NCBI RefSeq assembly: GCF_009689005.1
Contig: NZ_AP021879.1
Location: 5,923,724-5,987,723 of the forward strand
Length of the DNA stretch: 64,000 nucleotides
Reading direction: 5' to 3'
DNA from: Desulfosarcina ovata subsp. ovata
GTDB lineage: Bacteria > Desulfobacterota > Desulfobacteria > Desulfobacterales > Desulfosarcinaceae
Positions 1 to 8,781 of this stretch are shown one piece after another (the first letter of the stretch is position 1; every line of letters starts with the position of its first letter). A model generated the notes under the pieces. That model was given only the letters and a program-made list of their open reading frames with translations, was not told the DNA's origin and made no database searches. Made by a program: the position numbers and the translations under genes.

Positions 1-81
1 GGTGAAACCGTGAGCACATCCGCCGGCGCCTCATCGTGTACCGGTTGCAATGCGACCAGTTGTGCCGGCTGCGGCCACTGA
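1..81 (+). CDS. C-terminal end of an upstream gene (partial)
   Basis: Only the last 26 codons lie in the window. They are open from base 1 to a TGA at 79-81. The tail is cysteine-rich, with C-x2-C and C-x2-C spacing (SCTGCNATSCAGCGH). The stop shares its last base with the ATG of hemC (TGATG), so the two genes are probably translationally coupled. Sulfate reducers often have hemA upstream of hemC, but nothing here identifies this gene. The tail could bind metal or be a disordered extension. Confidence 0.5.
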   Translation, partial: GETVSTSAGASSCTGCNATSCAGCGH

Positions 82-1022
82 TGGCGTCCGCCACCGTTAC
101 AATCGGCACCCGCGGCAGTCAGCTGGCCCTCTGGCAGGCCGAGTGGGTCAAGTCCGCCATCCTGGCCAATCATCCGGCGATTCGGGTCGAACTGGCCATC
201 ATCAAAACCCGGGGCGACAAGATTCTGGATGTTCCCCTGGCCAAGGTCGGGGGCAAGGGGCTTTTTGTCAAAGAGATCGAAGAAGCGCTGCTGGACGGGC
301 GCATCGACCTGGCCGTCCATAGCATGAAAGACATGCCGGCCGACATCCCCACCGGCCTGTGCATTGGTGCGATTCCCAAACGCGAGGAACCCCGTGACGT
401 CCTGATCACCCGCAGCGGCGACCCGCTGGAAGCGTTGCCCCAGGGGGCCCGGGTGGGTACCAGCAGCCTGCGCCGGGCGGCCCAGCTGCTGCATGTCCGG
501 CCGGACATCCGCATCGTTCCCCTGCGCGGCAATCTCGATACCCGCCTGAAAAAGCTGGAAACCGAATCCCTGGACGCCATCGTATTGGCAGCCGCCGGTG
601 TGCGCCGGCTGGGGCTGGCCGACCGGATCACCCAGGTGCTGGATGAAACGGTCATGCTGCCGGCCGTGGGCCAGGGCGCCCTGTGCATCGAAACCCGCAC
701 CGACGATTCCCGCATAGGCGCTGTGGTTGGCGCCCTGGACGATCCGACCACCCGGCAGGTGGTGCTGGGCGAACGGGCCTTTTTGAACCGCCTTGAGGGC
801 GGCTGCCAGGTGCCCATCGCCGGCCATGGCCATATGGACGCCAACGGCTTTACCCTGACCGGCCTGGTCTGTGATGTGGACGGCTCCCGGCAGATCAAAC
901 AGACACGTACCGGCGCACCCGATCAAAGCGAGCAGATTGGCCTGGCGCTGGCCGAAGCCCTGCTGGCTGCAGGGGCCGGCGCCATTCTGGAAAGACTGAA
1001 CGAACATGCACAATCATCCTGA
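81..1022 (+). CDS. hemC: Hydroxymethylbilane synthase (porphobilinogen deaminase)
   Basis: Cytosolic enzyme that joins four porphobilinogen units into hydroxymethylbilane, an early shared step to siroheme, heme and cobalamin. The ATG at 81 is preferred over one at 36. It overlaps the upstream stop and gives the family start (MASATVTIGTRGSQLALWQ). From this start, the cofactor-attaching cysteine is residue 242 in EGGCQVP and the catalytic Asp is residue 84 in HSMKDMP, both matching E. coli numbering. Length is 313 aa, normal for the family. The 3' end overlaps the next gene by 17 bp, indicating an operon with cobA/hemD. Confidence 0.97.
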   Translation: MASATVTIGTRGSQLALWQAEWVKSAILANHPAIRVELAIIKTRGDKILDVPLAKVGGKGLFVKEIEEALLDGRIDLAVHSMKDMPADIPTGLCIGAIPKREEPRDVLITRSGDPLEALPQGARVGTSSLRRAAQLLHVRPDIRIVPLRGNLDTRLKKLETESLDAIVLAAAGVRRLGLADRITQVLDETVMLPAVGQGALCIETRTDDSRIGAVVGALDDPTTRQVVLGERAFLNRLEGGCQVPIAGHGHMDANGFTLTGLVCDVDGSRQIKQTRTGAPDQSEQIGLALAEALLAAGAGAILERLNEHAQSS

Positions 1023-2535
1023 AGCAGGCAAGGTTTATCTGGTCGGTGCCGGTCCCGGGGATCCGGGTCTGATCACCGTCAGGGGGGTCGATTGCATCGC
1101 CAGGGCCGATGTGGTTGTTTACGACTATCTGGCATCACCGGCCCTCCTGGCCCACGCCAGGCCGGACGCGGAATTGATTTATGTCGGCAAGAAGGGCGGC
1201 GATCACACCCTGCCCCAGGAGGGGATCAATGCCCTGATCGTGGAGAAAGCCCGCAACGGGGCGGTGGTGGCGCGCCTGAAAGGCGGGGACCCGTTCATTT
1301 TCGGCCGGGGCGGAGAAGAGGCGGAAGTGCTGATTGCCGCCGGCATTGCCTTTGAGGTGATTCCCGGGGTGACGGCCGCCATCGGCGCGTCGGCCTATGC
1401 GGGCATTCCCCTGACCCACCGGGATTTCACCTCGGACGTCGCTTTTGTCACCGGCCATGAGGACCCCACCAAAACCACGTCCAGCGTCGACTGGAAGGCC
1501 CTGGCAACGGGTATCGGCACGCTGGTTTTTTTCATGGGCGTGAAGAACCTGCCTTTGATCGCGGCCAACCTGGTGGAGAACGGGCGACCGGCGGACACCC
1601 CGGTCGCGGTGATCCGCTGGGGCACCACGCCGCACCAGGAAACGGTTACCGGCACCCTGGACAGCATCGTGGAGATGGTCCGCAAGGCCGGTATCAAGGC
1701 GCCGGCGATTATCATTGTCGGCGGCGTGGTGAAGCTGCGCGAATCGATGCAATGGTTCGAAAAACGGCCGCTTCTGGGCCAACGCATCGTTGTTACGCGG
1801 GCCCGGCAGCAGGCCAGCAACCTGGTTCAACGATTGACCGAGGCTGGTGCCGAATGCGTTCAATGCCCCACCATAAAGGTGGTACCGCCGGCGGACGGGG
1901 CACCCCTGGACCGGGCCATTGCCGACCTCGATCAGTATGACTGGGTGGTTTTTACCAGCGTCAACGGTGTGGGCTATTTTTTCCGCCGCCTCTTTGAAAA
2001 GGGGCTTGACGTGCGGGCACTGGGCCATCTGAAAACCGCCTGCATCGGTCCGGCCACGGCAGCCCACTTGCGGTCATTCGGCCTTGGCAGCGACATTATC
2101 CCGACAAGCTACCGCGCCGAGTCGGTGGTCGAGGCGTTTGTCGCCACACCGGTGGCGGGGCTGAAGATTCTGCTGCCCCGGGCCAAGGAGGCACGCAGCG
2201 TGCTGCCGGTGGAACTGACCCGCATGGGGGCCACGGTGGACGAAGTGACCGCCTACGAAACCCTGCAGGCCCAAAGCGATACCGACGCCCTGATCAAGCG
2301 CCTGGACGCCGGCACCATTGACATGGTCACCTTTACCAGTTCGTCCACGGTCACCAATTTTCATCGCATGCTGCCGCCGGATCGCGCCCACCAGTTAATG
2401 GCGGGGGTCAGCGTGGCCAGCATCGGCCCGATCACCTCCCAGACGGCCAGGGATCTGGGCTATACCGTGACCATCGAAGCCGAAGACTTCACCATTGACG
2501 GCCTGGTAAAGGCCATTTTACATGCACGGGGATGA
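1006..2535 (+). CDS. cobA/hemD: Fused uroporphyrinogen-III C-methyltransferase / uroporphyrinogen-III synthase
   Basis: Two-domain enzyme of 509 aa. Residues ~8-250 are a SUMT (tetrapyrrole methylase) domain with the SAM-binding glycine motif VGAGPGDPGL and the GGDPFIFGRG and EVIPGVTAA motifs. It methylates uroporphyrinogen III to precorrin-2. Residues ~255-500 are a HemD domain (starts RIVVTRARQQ, has VVFTSVNGV and TFTSSSTV) that cyclises hydroxymethylbilane. It therefore takes HemC product to precorrin-2 for siroheme, cobalamin or alternative heme synthesis. The fusion is common in anaerobes, including sulfate reducers. It overlaps hemC by 17 bp. Confidence 0.95.
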   Translation: MHNHPEAGKVYLVGAGPGDPGLITVRGVDCIARADVVVYDYLASPALLAHARPDAELIYVGKKGGDHTLPQEGINALIVEKARNGAVVARLKGGDPFIFGRGGEEAEVLIAAGIAFEVIPGVTAAIGASAYAGIPLTHRDFTSDVAFVTGHEDPTKTTSSVDWKALATGIGTLVFFMGVKNLPLIAANLVENGRPADTPVAVIRWGTTPHQETVTGTLDSIVEMVRKAGIKAPAIIIVGGVVKLRESMQWFEKRPLLGQRIVVTRARQQASNLVQRLTEAGAECVQCPTIKVVPPADGAPLDRAIADLDQYDWVVFTSVNGVGYFFRRLFEKGLDVRALGHLKTACIGPATAAHLRSFGLGSDIIPTSYRAESVVEAFVATPVAGLKILLPRAKEARSVLPVELTRMGATVDEVTAYETLQAQSDTDALIKRLDAGTIDMVTFTSSSTVTNFHRMLPPDRAHQLMAGVSVASIGPITSQTARDLGYTVTIEAEDFTIDGLVKAILHARG

Positions 2536-2578
2536 CCTCCCCGCTTCCGTATGCTGACGGCCAACAGCGAAGGCAACC

Positions 2579-3604
2579 ATGGCGACACAGAATCAAAACG
2601 ACACAAAGAAAATGGCAATGAACAGTCTGATCGATCGCGAAAATCGTCATCTCAACTATCTCCGAATCTCCATCACCGACCGCTGTAACCTGCGGTGCCT
2701 GTACTGTGCGCCGGACGGTCGCATTCCCCGGCTGCCCCATAGCCAAATTCTCAGCTACGAAGAGATCCTGCGTCTGGTCAACATCGGTATCGGGCTCGGT
2801 ATCAGCAAGATCCGCATTACCGGTGGCGAGCCCCTGGTCAGAAAAGGGGCCATTGATCTGTTGCGCCGTTTGACGGCCATTCCGCAGTTGAAGGACGTTT
2901 CCCTGACCACCAATGGCGTTCTCCTTGAGGCCAATGCCCAGCGCATCTTCGATGCCGGCATCCGTCGCATCAACGTCAGCCTGGATTCGCTGCAGCGTGA
3001 ACGCTATGCCCATATCACCGGTTACGACATGTTCGACCGGGTGTGGGCGGGCATTCAGCGAGCCCATGAAATCGGGTTTGCGCCCATTAAAATCAATATC
3101 GTGGCCATGCGCGGCATTAACGACGATGAGATTATCGACTTCGGCAAGCTCTCCCTGACCTATCCCTTCCACATCCGTTTTATCGAATACATGCCCATCG
3201 GCAACAGCCGGACACGTTCGCGGGATCAGATCCTGGCCCCGGAAATCCAGGACCGCATCCAGGCGCTGGGCGAGCTGATCCCGGTGGAAAACGGACAGAA
3301 TGACGGCCCCGCACGGCGTTTTCGGATTGCCGGCGCACCGGGAGAAATCGGTTTCATCAGCGCCCTGAGCCATCACTTCTGCGATCGCTGCAACCGCCTG
3401 CGCCTGACCGCCGACGGTAAATTGCGCGCCTGCCTCCTTTCCGACCATTATGAACCGTTCAGGGAAACCCTGAGAAATGGCGGAACGGATGAACAGCTGA
3501 TCAACATTTTTAAAACCGCTGTTTCGAAAAAATCGGCCAAGCACCAACTCTGTTCTGACGACAGCCAACCGGTTCGGGATCAGATGCAGGGAATCGGTGG
3601 ATAA
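2579..3604 (+). CDS. moaA: GTP 3',8-cyclase, molybdopterin biosynthesis
   Basis: Radical-SAM enzyme for the first step of molybdopterin synthesis. The N-terminal 4Fe-4S motif C-x3-C-x2-C is in TDRCNLRCLYC (Cys36, 40, 43). The second, substrate-side cluster ligands are C268, C271 and C285 in HHFCDRCN and RACLL. The protein ends in Gly-Gly, as active MoaA does. GGEPL follows the SAM-binding strand. A start at 2618 (MNSLIDREN) is also possible. It lies 43 bp after cobA/hemD on the same strand, and no other moa or moe gene is nearby. Confidence 0.95.
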   Translation: MATQNQNDTKKMAMNSLIDRENRHLNYLRISITDRCNLRCLYCAPDGRIPRLPHSQILSYEEILRLVNIGIGLGISKIRITGGEPLVRKGAIDLLRRLTAIPQLKDVSLTTNGVLLEANAQRIFDAGIRRINVSLDSLQRERYAHITGYDMFDRVWAGIQRAHEIGFAPIKINIVAMRGINDDEIIDFGKLSLTYPFHIRFIEYMPIGNSRTRSRDQILAPEIQDRIQALGELIPVENGQNDGPARRFRIAGAPGEIGFISALSHHFCDRCNRLRLTADGKLRACLLSDHYEPFRETLRNGGTDEQLINIFKTAVSKKSAKHQLCSDDSQPVRDQMQGIGG

Positions 3605-3636
3605 TCGGCCATCGGGGATGTTGGTTTTCGCAGGGT

Positions 3637-4107
3637 TCAGGACCGCAATGTTGCTGTCAGACGAAGCGGATGCCTGAGCAGATCAAGGGCGGCGACGATA
3701 TCCGTGCAGATCACATCGGCGGCACGCAACGTTTGTGCTGAAGCTCCTTCCGCCAGGATGACGGCGATCCCCAATGCCGATTCAGCCAGCATCAGTGCAT
3801 CGTTGCGGCCATTACCGACGGCAACCGTCCGATCCGCGCCCAACTGATTGACAAAATCCGACTTTGCCCGATCCTGAGCGCCCGGGGGCAATACCATCAG
3901 CTGACAGTTGACCCCTTCAAGGCCGGCGGCCGCCTTGCCGAACGTGTCGGCGGTGACGACATGCACGGCAAGGGATTGAGAAAGTGCATTGAGCGTCTTT
4001 TTAACGCCTGCCAGCAACACACCATCGACAGCCAGGGTGCCGTTATAGTCCAAAACCAGATGCTTCAGGTCCAGTACGCCATAGCCAGGAATTTCTAACG
4101 ATAGCAT
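3637..4107 (-). CDS. Soluble HAD-superfamily phosphatase, P-type-ATPase-like
   Basis: A 156-aa soluble protein with HAD motifs. Motif I is VLDYNGTLA (nucleophile near residue 20), the Lys of motif III is in RAKSDF, and motif IV is GNGRNDALM. The layout (DxNGT, short cap, GxGxNDxxM) matches the soluble proteins related to the P domain of P-type ATPases. The substrate is unknown. A good ribosome site (AAAGGAGAAG) precedes the ATG. It reads toward moaA, so the two genes converge. Confidence 0.8.
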   Translation of the reverse strand: MLSLEIPGYGVLDLKHLVLDYNGTLAVDGVLLAGVKKTLNALSQSLAVHVVTADTFGKAAAGLEGVNCQLMVLPPGAQDRAKSDFVNQLGADRTVAVGNGRNDALMLAESALGIAVILAEGASAQTLRAADVICTDIVAALDLLRHPLRLTATLRS

Positions 4108-4155
4108 CGTCTTCTCCTTTGCATGGAAACCATTGCCAGTCGCGTTGCCAGAAGA

Positions 4156-5067
4156 TCATGTTGCCTGCCGTGAACCCAGACGCGGCATTCCGGCGGTGGG
4201 CAAATGGTTCAAGGTCACCCCACTGACGACCAGGATGGCCCCCACAAGCAGGGATGGCGTCAAGGGTTCGTCCAGAATCATATGGCCCAGGCAGATGGCA
4301 CTGATGGGAACAAAATTGATGAAAAGACTGGCCCGTGACGGGCCAATGGCTCGAACGGCCTCGTAATACCAGACAAAACCCAGAACCGTGCCAAACAGAC
4401 CGAGATAGGCCAGACTGATCCAATCCGTCAGGGTGTACCCCGGTGCCGCCCCCGGCATCCCCTCCAGACACGCCGGAATCACCAGCGCCAGCACACCGAC
4501 CACCGCGGCGTTCAACGTTGCCGTCAATGGGGAGAGCGTACTCATCACCCGCTTGCCGAGCAGCGTATACGCGGCCCAGCTGAGTACGCAGCCAAAAATC
4601 ATGAATTCCCCGACACCGAATCCACCGCTGAAGAGCGCCAGGGGATGCCCCCCGGAAATGGCGACCACGGCACCGGACACCGAGATGAGAATCCCGGCGA
4701 TTTTAACCGGCGACAGCGTTTCACGGAAAAAGAGTGCGGCAAGCACCGAGATGACGATGGGGTTGTTGGCGATGATGATGGACGCCCTGCCGGCGGTGAC
4801 AAGTTTCAGCCCGTTGAAAAAAAGGGCGTTGTAGGCAAAGACACCGGTCATCCCGAGAAGGATCACCGAAAGGAGCTGCCATCGATCCCTGGGAACAATC
4901 TTCTCCTTTCGGCGCATGACAATGACAAAAAGAAATCCACTGGCAAAAACAAAGCGAAAGAACGCCGCAGCGAAAGGCGTAACCGAACCGGCCAGCATTC
5001 GTCCGGCGATAAAAGTTCCGCCCCAGAAAACAGCGGTCATCAGCAGTTTGATATAAATAAGCAGCAT
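4156..5067 (-). CDS. DMT-superfamily transporter, EamA family
   Basis: A 303-aa inner-membrane protein with about ten hydrophobic segments arranged as two EamA repeats. The first contains WGGTFIAGR near the N terminus and the second begins around residue 150 (SWAAYTLLGKR). The sequence GTVLGFVWYYEAVRAIGPSRA is typical of the second repeat. Family members export amino acids or other metabolites, and the substrate cannot be read here. It is transcribed in the same direction as the HAD gene, 48 bp away, and may form an operon with it. Confidence 0.88.
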   Translation of the reverse strand: MLLIYIKLLMTAVFWGGTFIAGRMLAGSVTPFAAAFFRFVFASGFLFVIVMRRKEKIVPRDRWQLLSVILLGMTGVFAYNALFFNGLKLVTAGRASIIIANNPIVISVLAALFFRETLSPVKIAGILISVSGAVVAISGGHPLALFSGGFGVGEFMIFGCVLSWAAYTLLGKRVMSTLSPLTATLNAAVVGVLALVIPACLEGMPGAAPGYTLTDWISLAYLGLFGTVLGFVWYYEAVRAIGPSRASLFINFVPISAICLGHMILDEPLTPSLLVGAILVVSGVTLNHLPTAGMPRLGSRQAT

Positions 5068-5279
5068 GTGGCCAGGCGAGGGCGTGTCGGGCGTTTGGGG
5101 ACCCTGAGATCAGGGCGTGTACGGTTTTTCGTCTCAAGTCATCTTTTCCAGTGCCGATAGCATCGACATTGGGTCGTTTTGTATCTGCTTTTGCGCCAAA
5201 TCACCAGAAATTTATTTTCCCGCCGTACGAATTTGCCAATCCGGCGGAATTCTAAACAATAACCGACAGGAAGGGTAAG

Positions 5280-5780
5280 ATGCCGGAGTCGCCATCATTT
5301 TCGAACATGTCAGGCCAGAGCAGGGATATTGTTGAGTTCATCATCAATCTGCCCCTGTTTGAATTTGTCGAGAAAGAAGACCTCGCCGTGGTGGCCGCCC
5401 GGATGCATTTCATGGACCTTGATCCGGGACAGATCCTCTTCAGGGAATGGGACCGGGCCGATTTTGTCTGTTTCATTGAAAGTGGTGAGTTGGACGTCAC
5501 CAAGAAAACCGGACCGGACAGCTGCGAAGTCCGGGCGACGCTGAAGCGGGGGCGATCGATTGGCGAGATGTCGATCATCAACAATTTTCCGCGATCATCG
5601 ACCGTCATTGCCCGCTCACCAGTCAGGCTGGCTACCCTACCCCGGGCGTCATTCGAAAAGATTCTTGAAGAGCGAGTGGATATTGGTGTCAATATCCTGA
5701 AAGGGCTGGCCAGTCTGCTCAGTTTGAACCTGAAAAAAACATCCAGCCGCCTGGCCGACAATATGCTTCCCATGGGATAA
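5280..5780 (+). CDS. Cyclic-nucleotide-binding-domain protein
   Basis: A 166-aa protein with one cNMP-binding (CRP-like) beta-barrel fold. LFEFVEKEDLAVVAARM starts the domain, GQILFREWDRADFVCFIESGE forms the first strands, and the phosphate-binding cassette region is GRSIGEMSIINNFPRSSTV. There is no DNA-binding helix-turn-helix, so it is a sensor module or protein partner rather than a Crp-type regulator. The start follows GGAAGGGTAAG. It stands alone between divergent genes. Confidence 0.85.
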   Translation: MPESPSFSNMSGQSRDIVEFIINLPLFEFVEKEDLAVVAARMHFMDLDPGQILFREWDRADFVCFIESGELDVTKKTGPDSCEVRATLKRGRSIGEMSIINNFPRSSTVIARSPVRLATLPRASFEKILEERVDIGVNILKGLASLLSLNLKKTSSRLADNMLPMG

Positions 5781-5786
5781 CATTCC

Positions 5787-5893
5787 TATAATATTCAAGA
5801 TAATGTTTTTGGGCGGCGTTATCGGTCGTCGCGGTATGGATGATACAGCTTTCTCCCTCTGGCCTTGCCAAAAACATTATCTTGAATGCTATA
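5787..5893. repeat. ~107-bp palindrome-ended repeat, copy 1
   Basis: The element begins and ends with a 20-bp inverted repeat: ATTCAAGATAATGTTTTTGG at 5793-5812 and its complement at 5868-5887. A nearly identical copy lies in reverse orientation at 14777-14884, so this is a dispersed MITE- or REP-like element. It starts just after the cNMP gene. Confidence 0.85.
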
Positions 5894-5996
5894 CCTGCAA
5901 CGGGACAGACAATCCCGGCATCCAGGAATCCCACGGCCGGGGATTGCATGTGGGATTCCGGCGGCCAGCCGGTTGCATCGGTCCCGCCCCGGGGGA

Positions 5997-6290
5997 TCAC
6001 TCCTGATCCGCCAGTTCCGCTTTTTCTTCCAATCTAAGCATTTTCTGTTCCGAAATGATCCCTTTTTCCACCATGATATCGCCAATTCCGGCCCAGCGAA
6101 GTTCCCTGATTTTTAGAATGGTTTCCGGTCGCCTATTATTCAGGCTGTAAAACGTGTATTCCATGGTCAGTTCGGATTTGGGCAGCGTTGAGAGCGAGTT
6201 GTTATAGTAAATGAAGTGGTGGGACAGGATATAGTAACCAACGGCGATCAACAGGCCGGTAATCAAATATTTTTTTATCTGTTCCTTCAT
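5997..6290 (-). CDS. Small membrane-anchored hypothetical protein
   Basis: A 97-aa protein. The start at 6290 (MKEQIKKYLITGLLIAVG) is chosen because GGAGGG lies six bases upstream. There is one N-terminal transmembrane helix (~8-25), followed by a soluble part containing RWAGIGDIMVEKGIISEQ. That stretch resembles the N-terminal segment of GspE/PilB-like MshEN domains (low-confidence resemblance). No function can be assigned. Confidence 0.65.
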   Translation of the reverse strand: MKEQIKKYLITGLLIAVGYYILSHHFIYYNNSLSTLPKSELTMEYTFYSLNNRRPETILKIRELRWAGIGDIMVEKGIISEQKMLRLEEKAELADQE

Positions 6291-6335
6291 CAACAGCCCT
6301 CCAATAAAAAAGAAAACGATATGTACCGAAGGCAT

Positions 6336-6497
6336 TCAGCCGGTCGATTTCCACCCAAAGGGAGACGCGCCACTGGGGATGAAAAACGTGACCGCATCAG
6401 ATCGATCCTCCGCCAAATGTACCGCCGGGGTGGATTTCCGCGACTCATGTTCACGAATTGAATGCGCCTGGCTGGCAGCAAGGACGTCATCAGTCAT
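6336..6497 (-). CDS. Possible 53-aa protein
   Basis: A short open frame (MTDDVLAASQAHSIREHESR...) begins with ATG seven to eight bases after a strong AGAGGGG site and ends 46 bp before the next minus-strand gene. It has no recognisable domain. Support is the ribosome site and the position; it could be spurious. Confidence 0.35.
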   Translation of the reverse strand: MTDDVLAASQAHSIREHESRKSTPAVHLAEDRSDAVTFFIPSGASPFGWKSTG

Positions 6498-6625
6498 TAT
6501 CGTCCCCTCTGCTGTTAACTTTATTGGATCCTATGAATGTATATTACCGCATAGAAATATGCGCCTATACCCGTAATAAATCTTGACCCCAAAAAAATAG
6601 TCGGATATCGAAGAAAATCCATATT

Positions 6626-6784
6626 AGGCGATTGGCGGAAAAGAATATACCAGAATGCGCAGGATTTTCATTCGTATTCAAGGCGGGCTTTTTTACTCAT
6701 AGTGGGGCTATGTGTGGAAAAGCCCAACGTAGAAGACGGATGAAAAGACAAGCAGGCGGGTATATTCTTTGACAGAAATCGCCT
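6626..6784. repeat. ~159-bp long imperfect palindrome
   Basis: Outer arms AGGCGATT...AAAGAATATACC (6626-6651) are mirrored at 6759-6784. Inside, TTTTCATTCGT and GGGCTTTTTTACTCATAG are mirrored by CTATGTGTGGAAAAGCCC and ACGGATGAAAA. The whole unit can fold into one hairpin with its turn near 6710. It lies just upstream of the rhodanese gene and is probably a dispersed non-coding repeat or a structured leader. Confidence 0.7.
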
Positions 6785-6829
6785 TAAAGGGTCATGATTC
6801 CAACTATCAACCACAATAAGGAGGAAACG

Positions 6830-7402
6830 ATGAAAACACGCGTTCTGGGGGTTATGGCATGCCTGCTGCTTTTTGGGGGATCGGTTTATGCGGGTTACCG
6901 GTATGAAGTGAAGGCGGAACATGAAGCCGGAAACGTGACACCGTCCCAAGCTTATGCGATGGTCAAAAAGGATCCCCAGCACACGTTTATTGTCGATACC
7001 CGTTCAAGACCGGAATACCAGCTGATCGGTCATCCTGTCGGTTCAGTCAACATTCCAAAAAAATTCTGGAACAGTAATCTGGGAGAAAAAAAATACGATT
7101 TGGTCGACAATTCCAACTTTGAGAACGATTTGCTCAGTCGCTTCAACCCAAAGACCGATAAATTGATCTTCATGTGCCGTAGCGGAAAAAGAAGTTGCTT
7201 TTCCTGCAAGGCTGCAATCCATGCCGGATGGGATCCCAAGCAGGTATGCAACATGCTCGGCGGGTTTGAAGGCGATAAAATTAAAAATGCCGACAGCATC
7301 TATGATGGGCAGCGCAAAGTCGGCGGGTGGAAGAACGAAGGTCTTCCCTGGACGTATCATATCGACAAAAAGCTGGTTTACCGGGCGGATTTGAAACAAT
7401 AG
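6830..7402 (+). CDS. Secreted rhodanese-like protein
   Basis: A 190-aa protein whose start at 6830 follows AAGGAGGAAACG. An N-terminal signal peptide (MKTRVLGVMACLLLFGGSVYAG) directs it to the periplasm. The rest is a rhodanese fold: FIVDTRSRPEYQLIGHPVGSVNIP carries the CH2A-type motif and FMCRSGKRS is the active loop with its catalytic cysteine. The loop and periplasmic location suggest sulfur transfer or sulfide handling; the substrate is unknown. Confidence 0.88.
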   Translation: MKTRVLGVMACLLLFGGSVYAGYRYEVKAEHEAGNVTPSQAYAMVKKDPQHTFIVDTRSRPEYQLIGHPVGSVNIPKKFWNSNLGEKKYDLVDNSNFENDLLSRFNPKTDKLIFMCRSGKRSCFSCKAAIHAGWDPKQVCNMLGGFEGDKIKNADSIYDGQRKVGGWKNEGLPWTYHIDKKLVYRADLKQ

Positions 7403-7789
7403 CCCGCCCACGCGTCTTTTTTTACCTGAACAGCGCGGCCCGCATATGTGCCGCGCTTTGCGTTTCTGCCCATCCATCGGCGCATCGACAGGCAGCGATC
7501 GTCACCGGCGATGTCCCCCCTGTCGCCCCATCATGATCGTTGATGATATTCCCTTGGCGGAAGCAGTCGATTCCAAATCGTCATCCTCCTGTACCATTTT
7601 TTTCCAACCGGTAAAGATTACCAACACAACACGGTTGCCTGCGAGGGCCCGGGTAGCAGCCCATGAATAGGATAACCCGCCTGAAGTCAATGCAATCCGC
7701 CGAATTTTTCCGACTGGCACCTCGGTTGCAAATATCATTGCCGACTGCGGAGGAAAACCTGCCACACGTAACAGGGGAGGATGCCACCG
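7403..7789. other. Intergenic gap before the ABC exporter operon
   Basis: No convincing gene. It contains the rhodanese terminator hairpin at 7432-7457, then mixed sequence with no clear promoter. Confidence 0.4.
7432..7457 (+). terminator. Hairpin after the rhodanese gene
   Basis: AGCGCGGC and GCCGCGCT form an 8-bp stem with a 10-base loop 29 bp after the stop codon. There is no long T run, so it is a weak terminator candidate. Confidence 0.45.
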
Positions 7790-8776
7790 GTGAAACGGCG
7801 CTGGATCAAATGGGCCATGCTTGGGGTCGTACTGATTGCCGGTTTCGGTGCTTATGTCTGGCTCGGCCAACGTGAGGACAAGCTTCCCGAAGGCATTGCC
7901 TCGGGCAACGGTCGCATCGAGGCCACCGAGGTGGACGTGGCCACCAAATTGGCCGGACGCCTGACCGAAATCATGGTCCGGGAAGGTGATATGGTCGCCA
8001 AAGGCCAGACGCTGGCACGCATGGATACCCGCGAACTGGCCGCCCGACGGCGCAGCGCCCAAGCGGAGATGCAGCGCGCCGAAGAGGAACGGCGCTATGC
8101 GGCGGCGATGCTCGAACAGCAACGCAGCCAATTGGCCCTGGTGGTGAAGGATCTTGACCGTTACCGCAGGCTCTACGCCAGCAAAAGCATCGCCCTGCAG
8201 AGCCTGCAGCGTCAGGAGACGGCCCGCGACACTGCGCGCGCGGCCGTGGCCGCGGCCAGGGCCCGGCAGGCCAATGCCACGGCGGCCATTGACGCCGTCA
8301 AGGCCAGGATCGACGAAATCCAGTCATTTATCGACGACAGCACCCTTATGGCGCCCGTTGATGGCCGGGTGCTCTACCGCCTGGCCGAACCCGGTGAAGT
8401 GCTGGGTGCCGGCGGCCGGGTGCTCACCCTTCTGGATGTCAGCGACGTGACCATGACGATTTTCCTACCCACCAATCAGGCTGGCCGGGTGGATTTGGGC
8501 AGTGATGCGCGCATCATTTTGGATGCCCGGCCCGACTGGGTGATTCCGGCCCGGGTCTCTTTCGTGGCGCCCAAGGCACAGTTCACCCCCAAGGATGTGG
8601 AGACCCGTACCGAGCGGGAAAAATTGATGTTTCGCATCAAGGTGCGTATCGACCCGGAACTGCTCAAGGCCCACGCCGAAAAGGTCAAGACCGGCCTGCC
8701 GGGCATGGCCTACCTGCGCCTCGGAGCAGATGTCCTCTGGCCGCCCGTGTTGAAGACGACCCTGGACGGAGCGTAA
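7790..8776 (+). CDS. HlyD-family periplasmic adaptor of an ABC exporter
   Basis: A ~328-aa membrane-fusion protein. GTG at 7790 is preferred because AGGGGAGG lies about eight bases upstream; the ATG at 7781 is too close to that site. An N-terminal membrane anchor (WAMLGVVLIAGFGAYVWL) is followed by a biotinyl-lipoyl half-motif (GRIEATEVDVATKLAGR). A coiled coil (~60-165) comes next, then the second lipoyl half (DDSTLMAPVDGRVLYRLAEPG) and a beta barrel. It links the downstream inner-membrane ABC proteins to the outer membrane, as YbhG does. The next gene is 5 bp away. Confidence 0.92.
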   Translation: MKRRWIKWAMLGVVLIAGFGAYVWLGQREDKLPEGIASGNGRIEATEVDVATKLAGRLTEIMVREGDMVAKGQTLARMDTRELAARRRSAQAEMQRAEEERRYAAAMLEQQRSQLALVVKDLDRYRRLYASKSIALQSLQRQETARDTARAAVAAARARQANATAAIDAVKARIDEIQSFIDDSTLMAPVDGRVLYRLAEPGEVLGAGGRVLTLLDVSDVTMTIFLPTNQAGRVDLGSDARIILDARPDWVIPARVSFVAPKAQFTPKDVETRTEREKLMFRIKVRIDPELLKAHAEKVKTGLPGMAYLRLGADVLWPPVLKTTLDGA

Positions 8777-8781
8777 TCCAT

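Noticed and set aside
7502..8131. 209-aa minus-strand frame
   Set aside because: Mostly antisense to the HlyD adaptor gene; composition is that of a shadow frame.
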